Assembly: GCA_012510305.1 (NCBI GenBank)
Contig: JAAZIE010000172.1
Span: 1 to 7,855, forward strand
Source of the DNA: Bacillota bacterium
Lineage (GTDB): Bacteria > Bacillota > Dethiobacteria > DTU022
DNA length: 7,855 bases
Direction of reading: 5' to 3'
Of the stretch, positions 1-5,762 are shown piece after piece (the stretch's first letter is position 1; every line of letters starts with the position of its first letter). Both the position numbers and the translations under genes were made by a program. Under the pieces are notes generated by a model. That model worked only from the letters and a program-made list of their open reading frames with translations, had not been told where the DNA came from and did no database searches.

Positions 1-122
1 CCGATGATTTCGGCAGCCTGCTGGATGGCAAGCTTAACGCTACCTCCGCTTTTATGGCGGGCAAGTTAAAGGTAAAAGGCGATATGGGCCTGGCGATGAA
101 GCTGCAGAGCCTGTTGGGCTAA
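1..122 (+). CDS. SCP2 sterol-carrier domain protein, C-terminal end (partial)
   Basis: Only the last 39 residues are in the window; the reading frame begins at base 3 and stops with TAA at 120-122. The tail contains GKLNATSAFMAGKLKVKGDM followed by a Met/Leu-rich end (GLAMKLQSLLG). This is the typical C-terminus of the SCP2 sterol-binding fold, where the phrase 'F..GK.KVKGD..LA.KL..L' is characteristic. Such domains bind hydrophobic ligands such as fatty acyl chains, acyl-CoAs or sterol-like molecules in the cytoplasm. The stop lies 24 nt before the start of the SDR gene on the same strand with no terminator between them, so the two are probably co-transcribed. The family call rests on motif recognition of a short piece; the ligand and full domain architecture cannot be known from here. 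Confidence 0.72.
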   Translation, partial: DDFGSLLDGKLNATSAFMAGKLKVKGDMGLAMKLQSLLG

Positions 123-146
123 AAGTTAGCCGGGAGCGAAAGATAT

Positions 147-971
147 ATGTTTAACCTTGCCGGAAAGGTGGCCCTCATTACCGGTGGTTCGCGCGGTTTG
201 GGGCGCGCCGATGCCATGGCCTTGGCCAGGGCCGGCGCAGATGTCGTCATCACCGACATCCTGCTGGAAAGCGATGTCGACGAAGAAGCCCTTAAAACCA
301 GCAGCGTGGGGCAAACCCTGAGAAAAGAAGGCGTGGTTTACGCCGAACAGACTGCGGAAGAGATCGGCCGGCTTGGCCGACGTGCCGCCGTTTACAGGAT
401 GGATGTGACCGATGGGGAGCAGGTATCCCGGGTTGTCGACGAAGTGATCAACCGGTTCGGGCATATTGATATACTGGTCAATAACGCCGCCATGTTGGAC
501 CACGTTGCCACTATTGAAAACCAGGATGCTGCTCTTTGGGAAAGAGATCTGCGGATCAACCTCACCGGCGCGTACAACTGCGCCAAGGCGGTCTGGCCGC
601 ATATGAAAGAACAGCGCTGGGGAAGGATCATCAATATGGCTTCGGTAGCCGGAACCATGGGCGGGTTCGGCCAGGCCAGTTATTCCTCCACCAAGGCGGG
701 GATAATTGGGTTGACCAAAAGCCTGGCCCTGGAAGGAGCCCGTTACCAGATTACCTGCAATGCCATCGTCCCGGGAATAATCGCTACCGAAGCCTGGAAG
801 AAAGGCAACCCCAAGATGAACGAGCGCATGATTGCCCGGACTGCTTTCCGCCGTCCCGGCGAACCTGAAGATATCGCCCACGCTGTCGTCTTTTTGGCTT
901 CGGCAGAAGCGTGCTACATTACCGGTATAGAGCTCAACGTTTCCGGAGGCATCGAGCTCTTTATCTTCTAG
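147..971 (+). CDS. Short-chain dehydrogenase/reductase (SDR), classical type
   Basis: A 274-residue NAD(P)-dependent oxidoreductase of the classical SDR superfamily, cytoplasmic, substrate unknown. The Rossmann glycine motif TGGSRGLG is at 12-19, Asp37 closes the second strand (suggesting NAD(H) over NADP(H)), NNAA is at 112-115, and the catalytic tetrad is Asn138, Ser166, Tyr179 and Lys183 (YSSTK). A PG motif (209-210) follows the active site as usual. Between strand 2 and the 'DVTD' strand at about 86-89 is a stretch (about 40-75) clearly longer than in FabG-like SDRs. The C-terminus NVSGGIELFIF replaces the common VDGG ending. The ATG is preceded by GGGAG (132-136), 10 nt upstream. It follows an SCP2-type gene and ends at a strong terminator. 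It could be a 3-oxoacyl or hydroxyacyl reductase or an alcohol dehydrogenase; I would not name a substrate. Confidence 0.93.
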   Translation: MFNLAGKVALITGGSRGLGRADAMALARAGADVVITDILLESDVDEEALKTSSVGQTLRKEGVVYAEQTAEEIGRLGRRAAVYRMDVTDGEQVSRVVDEVINRFGHIDILVNNAAMLDHVATIENQDAALWERDLRINLTGAYNCAKAVWPHMKEQRWGRIINMASVAGTMGGFGQASYSSTKAGIIGLTKSLALEGARYQITCNAIVPGIIATEAWKKGNPKMNERMIARTAFRRPGEPEDIAHAVVFLASAEACYITGIELNVSGGIELFIF

Positions 972-987
972 AGAAAGATCTGAGTGC

Positions 988-1021
988 AACCGGGGCTCCC
1001 TTGAACGGGAGCCCCGGTTTT
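988..1021 (+). terminator. Rho-independent terminator of the SCP2-SDR operon
   Basis: A perfect 13-bp GC-rich stem pairs 988-1000 with 1007-1019, with a 6-nt loop (TTGAAC), and runs into TTTT at 1018-1021. It starts 17 nt after the SDR stop. On the minus strand it is not followed by a T-tract, so it serves the plus-strand genes. Confidence 0.93.
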
Positions 1022-1051
1022 GTGTACACATTTTGCTGCTTGCACTGCGGT

Positions 1052-1078
1052 AAAAAGGTGACCGGAAAACCTGCCACC
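1052..1078 (-). terminator. Rho-independent terminator after the RlpA-like gene
   Basis: Read on the minus strand, GGTGGCAGG (1078-1070) pairs with CCGGTCACC (1065-1057) around a TTTT loop, with one G-U pair and one A-G mismatch, and is followed by five T (1056-1052). It lies 3 nt past the stop of the minus-strand gene ending at 1082, and faces the plus-strand terminator at 988-1021. Confidence 0.78.
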
Positions 1079-1081
1079 CGT

Positions 1082-1678
1082 CTACCGGATAACTTCCAGG
1101 GTCACCTTGCCAACACCGCTGCTTTTCAGGCCAATTTCGGCGGCAGCTGCGCTGGAAATATCGATAACTCTGCTGCTCGAGTAAGGACCGCGATCGTTGA
1201 TCCGAACCACGGTGCTTTTCCCCGTTTTCAAAAAGGTTACCCGCACCCTGGTGCCAAAAGGCAGGGTGCGGTGCGCCGCAGTATAAGCCGCAGGATCAAA
1301 CCGTTCTCCGCTGGCGGTGCGCGATCCGCTCAAGCCGTCCGCACCCCCATACCAGGAAGCGAAACCCTGGACAGTTCCGGAGCGCCGCCCCTCTCTCGAA
1401 GATAACGGTTTTTCCGGTGGCGACGCACTGCGGGACGGGGCAGGCTGCGGCGGAGACGGCGGGGGGCAAACAAGCAGCTTTTGCCGGCTCCCGGCCCTGC
1501 CCAGGGCGATCTCCTTGCGCTCAAGACAGCTGTCACAGCTTTCAATGGCTTCCTTTTCAGCCAATTTGTAATCTTTAAGACTCTGCAGCCCCAAGAAACC
1601 GCCGGTTAGCGCTGCCAGAGCCAACAAATAAAGAGAAGCCTGCCCGGTTTTACTGGTAAAATACCCGGGACCGATCAT
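1082..1678 (-). CDS. RlpA-like double-psi beta-barrel cell-wall protein, membrane-anchored
   Basis: A 198-residue protein. An N-terminal hydrophobic segment (about 14-31) should act as signal anchor; there is no lipobox cysteine, so it is not a lipoprotein as E. coli RlpA is. A charged stalk with a CDSC motif (48-51) and a Pro/Ser-rich linker (about 71-92) lead to the C-terminal domain (about 102-198). That domain carries the RlpA/DPBB signatures: GFASWYG (105-111), SGERFD (123-128), AAHRTLPFGT (134-143), INDRGPY (160-166) and VIDIS (171-175). Glu125, His136 and Asp162 match by position in the motifs the acidic and histidine residues linked to lytic transglycosylase activity in Pseudomonas RlpA. 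The expected role is peptidoglycan cleavage or remodelling outside the membrane. There is no SPOR domain. ATG is preceded by AGAGGG with 9-nt spacing. It sits where B. subtilis carries yabE, after metG-tatD. Confidence 0.88.
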   Translation of the reverse strand: MIGPGYFTSKTGQASLYLLALAALTGGFLGLQSLKDYKLAEKEAIESCDSCLERKEIALGRAGSRQKLLVCPPPSPPQPAPSRSASPPEKPLSSREGRRSGTVQGFASWYGGADGLSGSRTASGERFDPAAYTAAHRTLPFGTRVRVTFLKTGKSTVVRINDRGPYSSSRVIDISSAAAAEIGLKSSGVGKVTLEVIR

Positions 1679-1730
1679 CTCTTTTCACCCTCTCCCCTAG
1701 TTTTTTAATCTATCTTTTACCGGTTATCTT

Positions 1731-1738
1731 ATTATATG
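1731..1738 (-). promoter_or_regulatory. Possible -10 element upstream of the RlpA-like gene
   Basis: The 89-bp gap between the tatD stop and the RlpA-like start is AT-rich and holds CATATAAT on the minus strand (1738-1731), containing a perfect TATAAT. No convincing TTGACA-like -35 is found 16-18 bp upstream. CATATAAT also resembles the CATAnnnT -10 of sporulation sigma factors SigE/SigK, but a matching -35 is not clear. No terminator is seen between tatD and this gene, so read-through from metG-tatD is also likely. Confidence 0.35.
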
Positions 1739-1767
1739 TATTCACGCATACGGGGATATATGTTTTT

Positions 1768-2535
1768 TTAACCCCAAAAAAGGCGGGCCGCATTGGCCCG
1801 CACCTGCCGCGCCAGTTGCTCCAGCTCCACCTCCAAAGTGAGGGCAACCCGCTCATAAGTCAGCTTTACAAAAGCAGGCTCGTTACGCTTGCCGCGGTGA
1901 GGCAGCGGCGCCAGGTAGGGCGCGTCTGTCTCCAGCAGCAACCGGTCGGCAGGGATCTCCCCCAGAAGCGACCTTAATTGATGCGAGCGGGGATAGGTCA
2001 CCGGACCGGCAATGGAGATATAGAAACCCAATTCCAAAAAAGCGTCCAGAACTTTGCCGCTGCCGGAGAAACAATGGGCCACCCCTGAACGCGGCGGGCT
2101 CATTTCCCGCAGCACCTGCAGCGTTTGATCGTGAGCCTCCCGGCTGTGAATAATCACCGGCTTATTCAGCTCGGCGGCAAGAGCAAGCTGCTCGCGAAAT
2201 ACCCTTTCCTGAATGGGGCGCGGCGAAAGATCGCGGTAAAAATCAAGGCCCGTCTCGCCGATAGCGATTACGCGCCGGTTTTTTGCCAGTGCAGTAAGGT
2301 TTTCCAGGTAACGAGGCGAAACTTCAGCAGCACAATGAGGATGAACCCCCACCGCGGCCCATACTTTTGGAAATCGCTCACTCTGTGCCACCGCCTCCGC
2401 CGAATCGCGCTCGTCAACACCTACGTTGATCATCGTCCCCACACCGGCGGCATGAGCCCGGGCCAGGACCCGGTCCAGGTCGCCTTGAAAGCGCGAGGAG
2501 GTTAGATGGACATGGGTATCGATGAGGTGGGGCAT
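1768..2535 (-). CDS. tatD: TatD family metal-dependent hydrolase (DNase)
   Basis: A 255-residue TIM-barrel amidohydrolase-fold enzyme; TatD proteins are metal-dependent DNases, some with 3'-5' exonuclease activity, acting in the cytoplasm. All family metal-ligand motifs are present: DTHVHL with His8 and His10, GETGLDFY with Glu94, IIHSREA with His130, AHCFSG with His154 and ETDAPYL with Asp204. Length matches the family. The frame stays open upstream into metG, but the conserved N-terminus MPHLIDTHVH begins at the ATG at 2535-2533. That ATG lies 1 nt after the metG TGA and has AGGGTG 7 nt upstream, so translation is probably coupled. The metG-tatD pair is widely conserved in Firmicutes (metS-yabD in B. 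subtilis). Nothing looks broken. Confidence 0.96.
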   Translation of the reverse strand: MPHLIDTHVHLTSSRFQGDLDRVLARAHAAGVGTMINVGVDERDSAEAVAQSERFPKVWAAVGVHPHCAAEVSPRYLENLTALAKNRRVIAIGETGLDFYRDLSPRPIQERVFREQLALAAELNKPVIIHSREAHDQTLQVLREMSPPRSGVAHCFSGSGKVLDAFLELGFYISIAGPVTYPRSHQLRSLLGEIPADRLLLETDAPYLAPLPHRGKRNEPAFVKLTYERVALTLEVELEQLARQVRANAARLFWG

Positions 2536-2536
2536 T

Positions 2537-4531
2537 TCAGCGCACCCTGCTACCCGGAGCCAGCGGTTGATCCAGCGTCGCCAGGGCCAGTTTGCCCTGT
2601 TCATCTTCCGCCGCCAACAGCATACCCTGGGAAAGAAGGCCCCGCAGCTTCACCGGTTTTAAATTGGCCACGTAAAGAACCTGCCTGCCCGGCAGCTCTT
2701 CGGGACGGTACTGCGGCGCAATCCCGGCGACAACCTGGCGCTCCCCGGCGGCTCCGAGATCTACGGTCAGCCGCAGCAGCTTATCCGCGCCGTCAACAGG
2801 GGCGGCAGCGATTACAGTAACTGCCCGCAGATCCACCCGGGCAAACTGATCGATGGTGATCAGGCCCGCCTGCTCTTCTTTTTTACCGGCCCCGGCCGGC
2901 TCCACCACTTTTTTTGCTTTAGCCGGCCCCTCCCCGGCGGCTTTTTCTGCACCCGGATCGCGGTGCAGCTCGCGGCCCAGGTTCAAGCGCGGAAAAAGGT
3001 CTTCTTCACGCCGGACCGCAGTTCCCGGTTTAAGTTGCCCCCACCGCTGCAATCCGGCCCAGTCACATATCCCGGCCCCGGCTTCACCGTGCAGGCCGAT
3101 CTGACGCCAGATCCGTTCCGGCAGGTGCGGCATAAAGGGGCCCACCAGGACACCGATAAACCTGATACTTTCCACCAGGTGGTAGAGGACCGTGCCCAAC
3201 CGCTCGCCCCCGGCCGGGTCTTTGGCCAGATCCCAGGGGCTGTTCTGATCGATATATTTATTGCTCCGCCGGACCAGCTTCCACAGTTCGGCCAGCGCTT
3301 CGTTGGTCTTCAGTTCATCCATGCATCTTTCCATCTCCCGGGGCGTCTGCAGAGCCAGCTGCTGCAGCTCCAGATCGTTTTCAGCAGGCGGCCCGGCCGG
3401 CGCCGGGAGGATCCCGTCGAAGTAGCGCTCCACCATGGTCAAAGTTCTGCTGACCAGGTTTCCCAGATCGTTGGCCAGGTCGGTATTGATCCTTTTGACC
3501 AGCGCCTCCAGGCTGTAGATCCCATCCTGCCCCATAGAGATCTCCCGCAGCAGGAAATAGCGCACGGCGTCAGAACCATAACGGGCCGACAGGACCATGG
3601 GATCAACCACGTTTCCCTTGGATTTGGACATCTTCCCTTCATCCAGCATCAGCCACCCGTGTCCGAAAACAGTCTCGGGAAGCGGCAGATCCAGGGCCAT
3701 CAAGAAGATGGGCCAGTAAATAGTGTGAAACCGGAGGATATCCTTGCCGATTAACTGCAGATCCGCCGGCCAGAAACGGGTCATTTTGCCGCCGTCCTCT
3801 CCGCCGTAGCCCAGTGCGGTAATATAGTTGCTCAGCGCATCCAGCCAGACGTAGATGATGTGTTCAGGCTCGAAGGGCACCGGGATACCCCAGCCCAGCG
3901 ATGTCCGGGAGACACAGAGGTCTTCCAGCCCCGGCTTAAGAAAGTTGTTCACCATTTCGTTCTTGCGCGAGGCGGGCAGGATAAATTGCGGATGAGACTC
4001 GATATGCTTTAGCAACCGGTCGGCATAGCGGGACATTCTAAAAAAATAGGCTTCTTCGGTGATCAGCTCCACCGGCCTGCCGCAATCGGGACAATTTTTT
4101 TCGTCTTGCAGCTGCCGCTCCTGCCAGTAGGCTTCGCAGGGGACGCAATACCAGCCCTCATATGTACCTTTATAGATGTCGCCCTGTTCATAAAAACGGG
4201 TGAAGATCTGCTGGACTATGCGGTAATGGCGCTGCTCGGTGGTGCGGATAAAATCGTCGTACGAGATATCCAGCCTTTTCCACAGATCTTTGATCCAGGC
4301 CACGATTTCATCGACAAATGTCTGCGGCTCTTTTCCGGAAGCGGCTGCCTTCCGCTCGATTTTCTGCCCGTGCTCGTCGGTTCCGGTAAGGAAAAAGACC
4401 TCAAAGCCGGTCAGCCTTTTGAAGCGGGCCATGGCGTCGGCCAGCACGGTGGTATAAGCATTGCCGATATGCAGCTTGTTGCTGGGATAGTAAATGGGCG
4501 TGGTTATATAATAACTTTTTTTATCCGGCAT
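2537..4531 (-). CDS. metG: Methionyl-tRNA synthetase
   Basis: A 664-residue class I aminoacyl-tRNA synthetase that attaches methionine to initiator and elongator tRNA-Met using ATP. The catalytic Rossmann domain has the HIGH-type motif HIGN (21-24) and KMSKS (300-304). The connective insertion carries a four-cysteine zinc knuckle: Cys129, Cys132, Cys147 and Cys150. The anticodon-binding helical domain follows (about 345-500). After a Lys/Ala/Gly-rich linker (about 520-555), the C-terminal 110 residues form the EMAPII/Arc1p-like tRNA-binding domain (DQFARVDLRA at 561-570, then VANLKP and GLLSQGMLLA), as in B. subtilis MetS. ATG at 4531-4529 has AGGGGG 7 nt upstream. It is the first gene of metG-tatD and is transcribed from a consensus promoter divergent from abrB. 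The leader is too short for a T-box. Confidence 0.98.
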   Translation of the reverse strand: MPDKKSYYITTPIYYPSNKLHIGNAYTTVLADAMARFKRLTGFEVFFLTGTDEHGQKIERKAAASGKEPQTFVDEIVAWIKDLWKRLDISYDDFIRTTEQRHYRIVQQIFTRFYEQGDIYKGTYEGWYCVPCEAYWQERQLQDEKNCPDCGRPVELITEEAYFFRMSRYADRLLKHIESHPQFILPASRKNEMVNNFLKPGLEDLCVSRTSLGWGIPVPFEPEHIIYVWLDALSNYITALGYGGEDGGKMTRFWPADLQLIGKDILRFHTIYWPIFLMALDLPLPETVFGHGWLMLDEGKMSKSKGNVVDPMVLSARYGSDAVRYFLLREISMGQDGIYSLEALVKRINTDLANDLGNLVSRTLTMVERYFDGILPAPAGPPAENDLELQQLALQTPREMERCMDELKTNEALAELWKLVRRSNKYIDQNSPWDLAKDPAGGERLGTVLYHLVESIRFIGVLVGPFMPHLPERIWRQIGLHGEAGAGICDWAGLQRWGQLKPGTAVRREEDLFPRLNLGRELHRDPGAEKAAGEGPAKAKKVVEPAGAGKKEEQAGLITIDQFARVDLRAVTVIAAAPVDGADKLLRLTVDLGAAGERQVVAGIAPQYRPEELPGRQVLYVANLKPVKLRGLLSQGMLLAAEDEQGKLALATLDQPLAPGSRVR

Positions 4532-4567
4532 GGTCCAACCCCCTGCACAATTGACAAGAATGAAGCT

Positions 4568-4595
4568 ATTATACCAAACCGCCCCTTCATGTCAA
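4568..4595 (-). promoter_or_regulatory. SigA promoter of metG-tatD
   Basis: On the minus strand, TTGACA (4595-4590) and TATAAT (4573-4568) are both perfect, with a 16-bp spacer ending in TGG, which gives an extended -10. The predicted start near 4561 leaves a leader of about 30 nt before the metG ATG. This argues against a T-box or other riboswitch in front of metG. Confidence 0.85.
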
Positions 4596-4670
4596 GAAAA
4601 GGAACGCCCGGGCCGGACCGCCGGACCCTAAAAATATTTGCAAACCTGCCTTAAAAAAGAAAATATACTA

Positions 4671-4700
4671 TTGACTTTTCATGTTAATAACTGGTATAAT
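4671..4700 (+). promoter_or_regulatory. SigA promoter of abrB
   Basis: TTGACT (4671-4676) and TATAAT (4695-4700) are separated by 18 bp, and TGG directly before the -10 makes it an extended -10. The start point should be near 4706. The upstream region (about 4628-4670) is rich in A/T tracts, which could act as an UP element or be bound by AbrB itself, since AbrB commonly autoregulates. Confidence 0.85.
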
Positions 4701-4716
4701 TGGTGAGCGCATAAAA

Positions 4717-4733
4717 TGTCGTTAATTGTAGAA
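4717..4733 (+). promoter_or_regulatory. Candidate tandem Spo0A (0A) boxes at abrB
   Basis: Two heptamers, TGTCGTT (4717-4723) and TGTAGAA (4727-4733), match the 0A box TGTCGAA at 5/7 and 6/7 positions. They are in direct orientation with a 10-bp repeat distance. They lie about 11-27 nt downstream of the predicted start point. The B. subtilis abrB promoter has the same arrangement: two direct 0A boxes 10 bp apart downstream of the start, where phosphorylated Spo0A represses. The match and spacing are seen directly; binding is inferred. Confidence 0.6.
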
Positions 4734-4735
4734 AA

Positions 4736-4749
4736 AGGAGGAGGAAGGG
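4736..4749 (+). promoter_or_regulatory. Ribosome binding site that fixes the abrB TTG start
   Basis: AGGAGG at 4736-4741, within a longer purine run to 4749, lies 10 nt before the TTG at 4752. The in-frame ATG at 4716 has no such site and sits only about 10 nt from the predicted transcript start, so the TTG is preferred. Confidence 0.85.
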
Positions 4750-4751
4750 TT

Positions 4752-5000
4752 TTGAAATCAACGGGAATCGTCCGCAAAGTTGATGAGCTGGGAAGAATCG
4801 TTATCCCCATTGAACTGCGGCGCACTCTGGGAATCGATGTAAAAGACTCTTTGGAAATTTATGTGGACGGCGAAAAGATTGTTCTTAAAAAATACGAGCC
4901 GGCCTGCCTTTTCTGTGGCAATGCAGACAATGTCAAGCATTACCTGAACCGAATTATTTGTTATGAATGCATTGAAAAACTGGCTGCGGAGGAAGAATAG
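4752..5000 (+). CDS. abrB: AbrB/SpoVT-type transition-state transcriptional regulator
   Basis: An 82-residue DNA-binding protein starting at TTG (read as MKSTGIVRKVDELGR). Residues 1-50 form the swapped-hairpin AbrB domain and are nearly identical to B. subtilis AbrB, including VIPIELRRTLGI and EIYVDGEKIVLKKY. In Bacillus, AbrB binds AT-rich promoters and represses stationary-phase, biofilm and sporulation genes during growth. The C-terminal part differs from B. subtilis AbrB: it is shorter and carries two CxxC pairs (CLFC at about 56-59, CYEC at about 73-76), a likely metal-binding knuckle seen in clostridial AbrB-like proteins. The gene has its own promoter, candidate Spo0A boxes in the leader, and a terminator, and is divergent from metG as in B. 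subtilis. Whether it is orthologous in function to AbrB or to paralogues such as Abh is not settled by sequence alone. Confidence 0.93.
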   Translation: MKSTGIVRKVDELGRIVIPIELRRTLGIDVKDSLEIYVDGEKIVLKKYEPACLFCGNADNVKHYLNRIICYECIEKLAAEEE

Positions 5001-5028
5001 ACCCACAAAAGCTTAAAAACTGAATGTA

Positions 5029-5069
5029 AGAGCCGGAATAAACTTTTCCGTTTTCCGGCTCTCATTTTT
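5029..5069 (+). terminator. Terminator of abrB, possibly bidirectional
   Basis: AGAGCCGGAA (5029-5038) pairs perfectly with TTCCGGCTCT (5053-5062) around a 14-nt loop, followed by CA and TTTTT (5065-5069). It begins 28 nt after the abrB stop. It also lies downstream of the convergent ricT gene, but the minus-strand side has only a weak, distant T-tract. Confidence 0.75.
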
Positions 5070-5123
5070 CCAAACAGTGAATTCGCCGCAGGGCGGCCGT
5101 CTCCCCGGATAAACGCTGCCGGA

Positions 5124-5762
5124 CTAATAAGCGTTCACCTCGAAGCGCAGGCAGCACATCAGCCTTCCGCAAACACCGGATATTTTGGTGGGGTTGAGAG
5201 AAAGATTCTGCTCCTTGGCCATGCGGATAGAAACGGGGACAAACTCGCAAAGAAAACTGGCGCAGCAAAAATTGCGGCCGCAGGGCCCGATGCCTCCCCT
5301 CAGCTTGGCTTCATCGCGCACACCGATCTGGCGCAGCTCAATTCGCGCCCGGAAAATAGCGGCAAGATCTTTCACCAGTTCGCGAAAATCGACCCGCTCT
5401 TCGGAGGTAAAATAAAAGATGACCTTGCTGCGATCAAAAGTGTACTCCGCTCCTACCAGCTTCATATTTAAACCGTGGCGCTCAATCTGGACCGCACACT
5501 TGGATAAGGCTTCCGACTCTTTTTCCCTGTTTTTCTCCGCCTTGCGGAGATCGGCGGCGCCGGCCGGGCGCAACACTTTTTTCAAGGGCATAACCAGCTC
5601 GCTTTCGGGGACCTCTTCCGTACCTGAAACCACTGCTCCCATCTCCAGCCCGCGGGCTGTCTCCACGATTACGTTCATCCCCGGTTCTATTTTATTCCGG
5701 CCGGGATCAAAATGATAGATCTTCCCGGCGCGGCGAAAACGGACTCCAATTACCCTTGGCAT
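5124..5762 (-). CDS. ricT: PSP1-domain protein RicT (YaaT), short C-terminus
   Basis: A 212-residue member of the YaaT/RicT family. In B. subtilis, RicT with RicA and RicF forms a complex carrying Fe-S clusters that promotes Spo0A phosphorylation and RNase Y-dependent mRNA maturation. The sequence follows YaaT closely: GVRFRRAGKIYHFDP (6-20), FDRSKVIFYF (109-118), ERVDFRELVKDLA (122-134), RIELRQIGVRDEAK (140-153), GGIGPCGRNFCC (156-167) and a C-terminal CGRLMCC (198-204). Cysteines 161, 166, 167, 198, 203 and 204 fit the family cluster positions. It stops right after the last cysteines (RFEVNAY), some 60 residues earlier than B. subtilis RicT. The ATG at 5762-5760 has AGGAGG 8 nt upstream; the open frame further upstream is inside holB. 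It overlaps the holB end by 13 nt and is last in tmk-holB-ricT. Confidence 0.93.
   Translation of the reverse strand: MPRVIGVRFRRAGKIYHFDPGRNKIEPGMNVIVETARGLEMGAVVSGTEEVPESELVMPLKKVLRPAGAADLRKAEKNREKESEALSKCAVQIERHGLNMKLVGAEYTFDRSKVIFYFTSEERVDFRELVKDLAAIFRARIELRQIGVRDEAKLRGGIGPCGRNFCCASFLCEFVPVSIRMAKEQNLSLNPTKISGVCGRLMCCLRFEVNAY

Noticed and set aside
126..1031. A 301-codon open frame on the minus strand across the SDR gene
   Set aside because: It is antisense to a clear SDR with complete motifs, shows no family features, and runs through the SDR terminator; it reflects codon bias in GC-rich DNA.
2536..2604. Upstream extension of tatD
   Set aside because: It is inside metG; the family N-terminus IDTHVHL fits the ATG at 2535.
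2963..3754. A 263-codon plus-strand frame across metG
   Set aside because: It lies wholly opposite the MetRS coding sequence and has no recognisable domain or ribosome binding site.
4106..4654. A plus-strand frame over the metG start and the intergenic region
   Set aside because: It is antisense to conserved MetRS N-terminal sequence and runs across the metG promoter without signs of coding.
4716..4751. ATG start for abrB at 4716
   Set aside because: It has no ribosome binding site and is only about 10 nt from the predicted transcript start; the TTG at 4752 has AGGAGG and gives the conserved MKSTGIVRKVD start.
4532..4751. T-box or SAM riboswitch between metG and abrB
   Set aside because: The consensus metG promoter leaves only about 30 nt of leader, and I see no Stem I or T-box sequence.
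5062..5123. Frame-shifted continuation of ricT to 5062
   Set aside because: The 20 residues in the other frame do not convincingly match the RicT tail; kept as a question in the findings rather than called a pseudogene.
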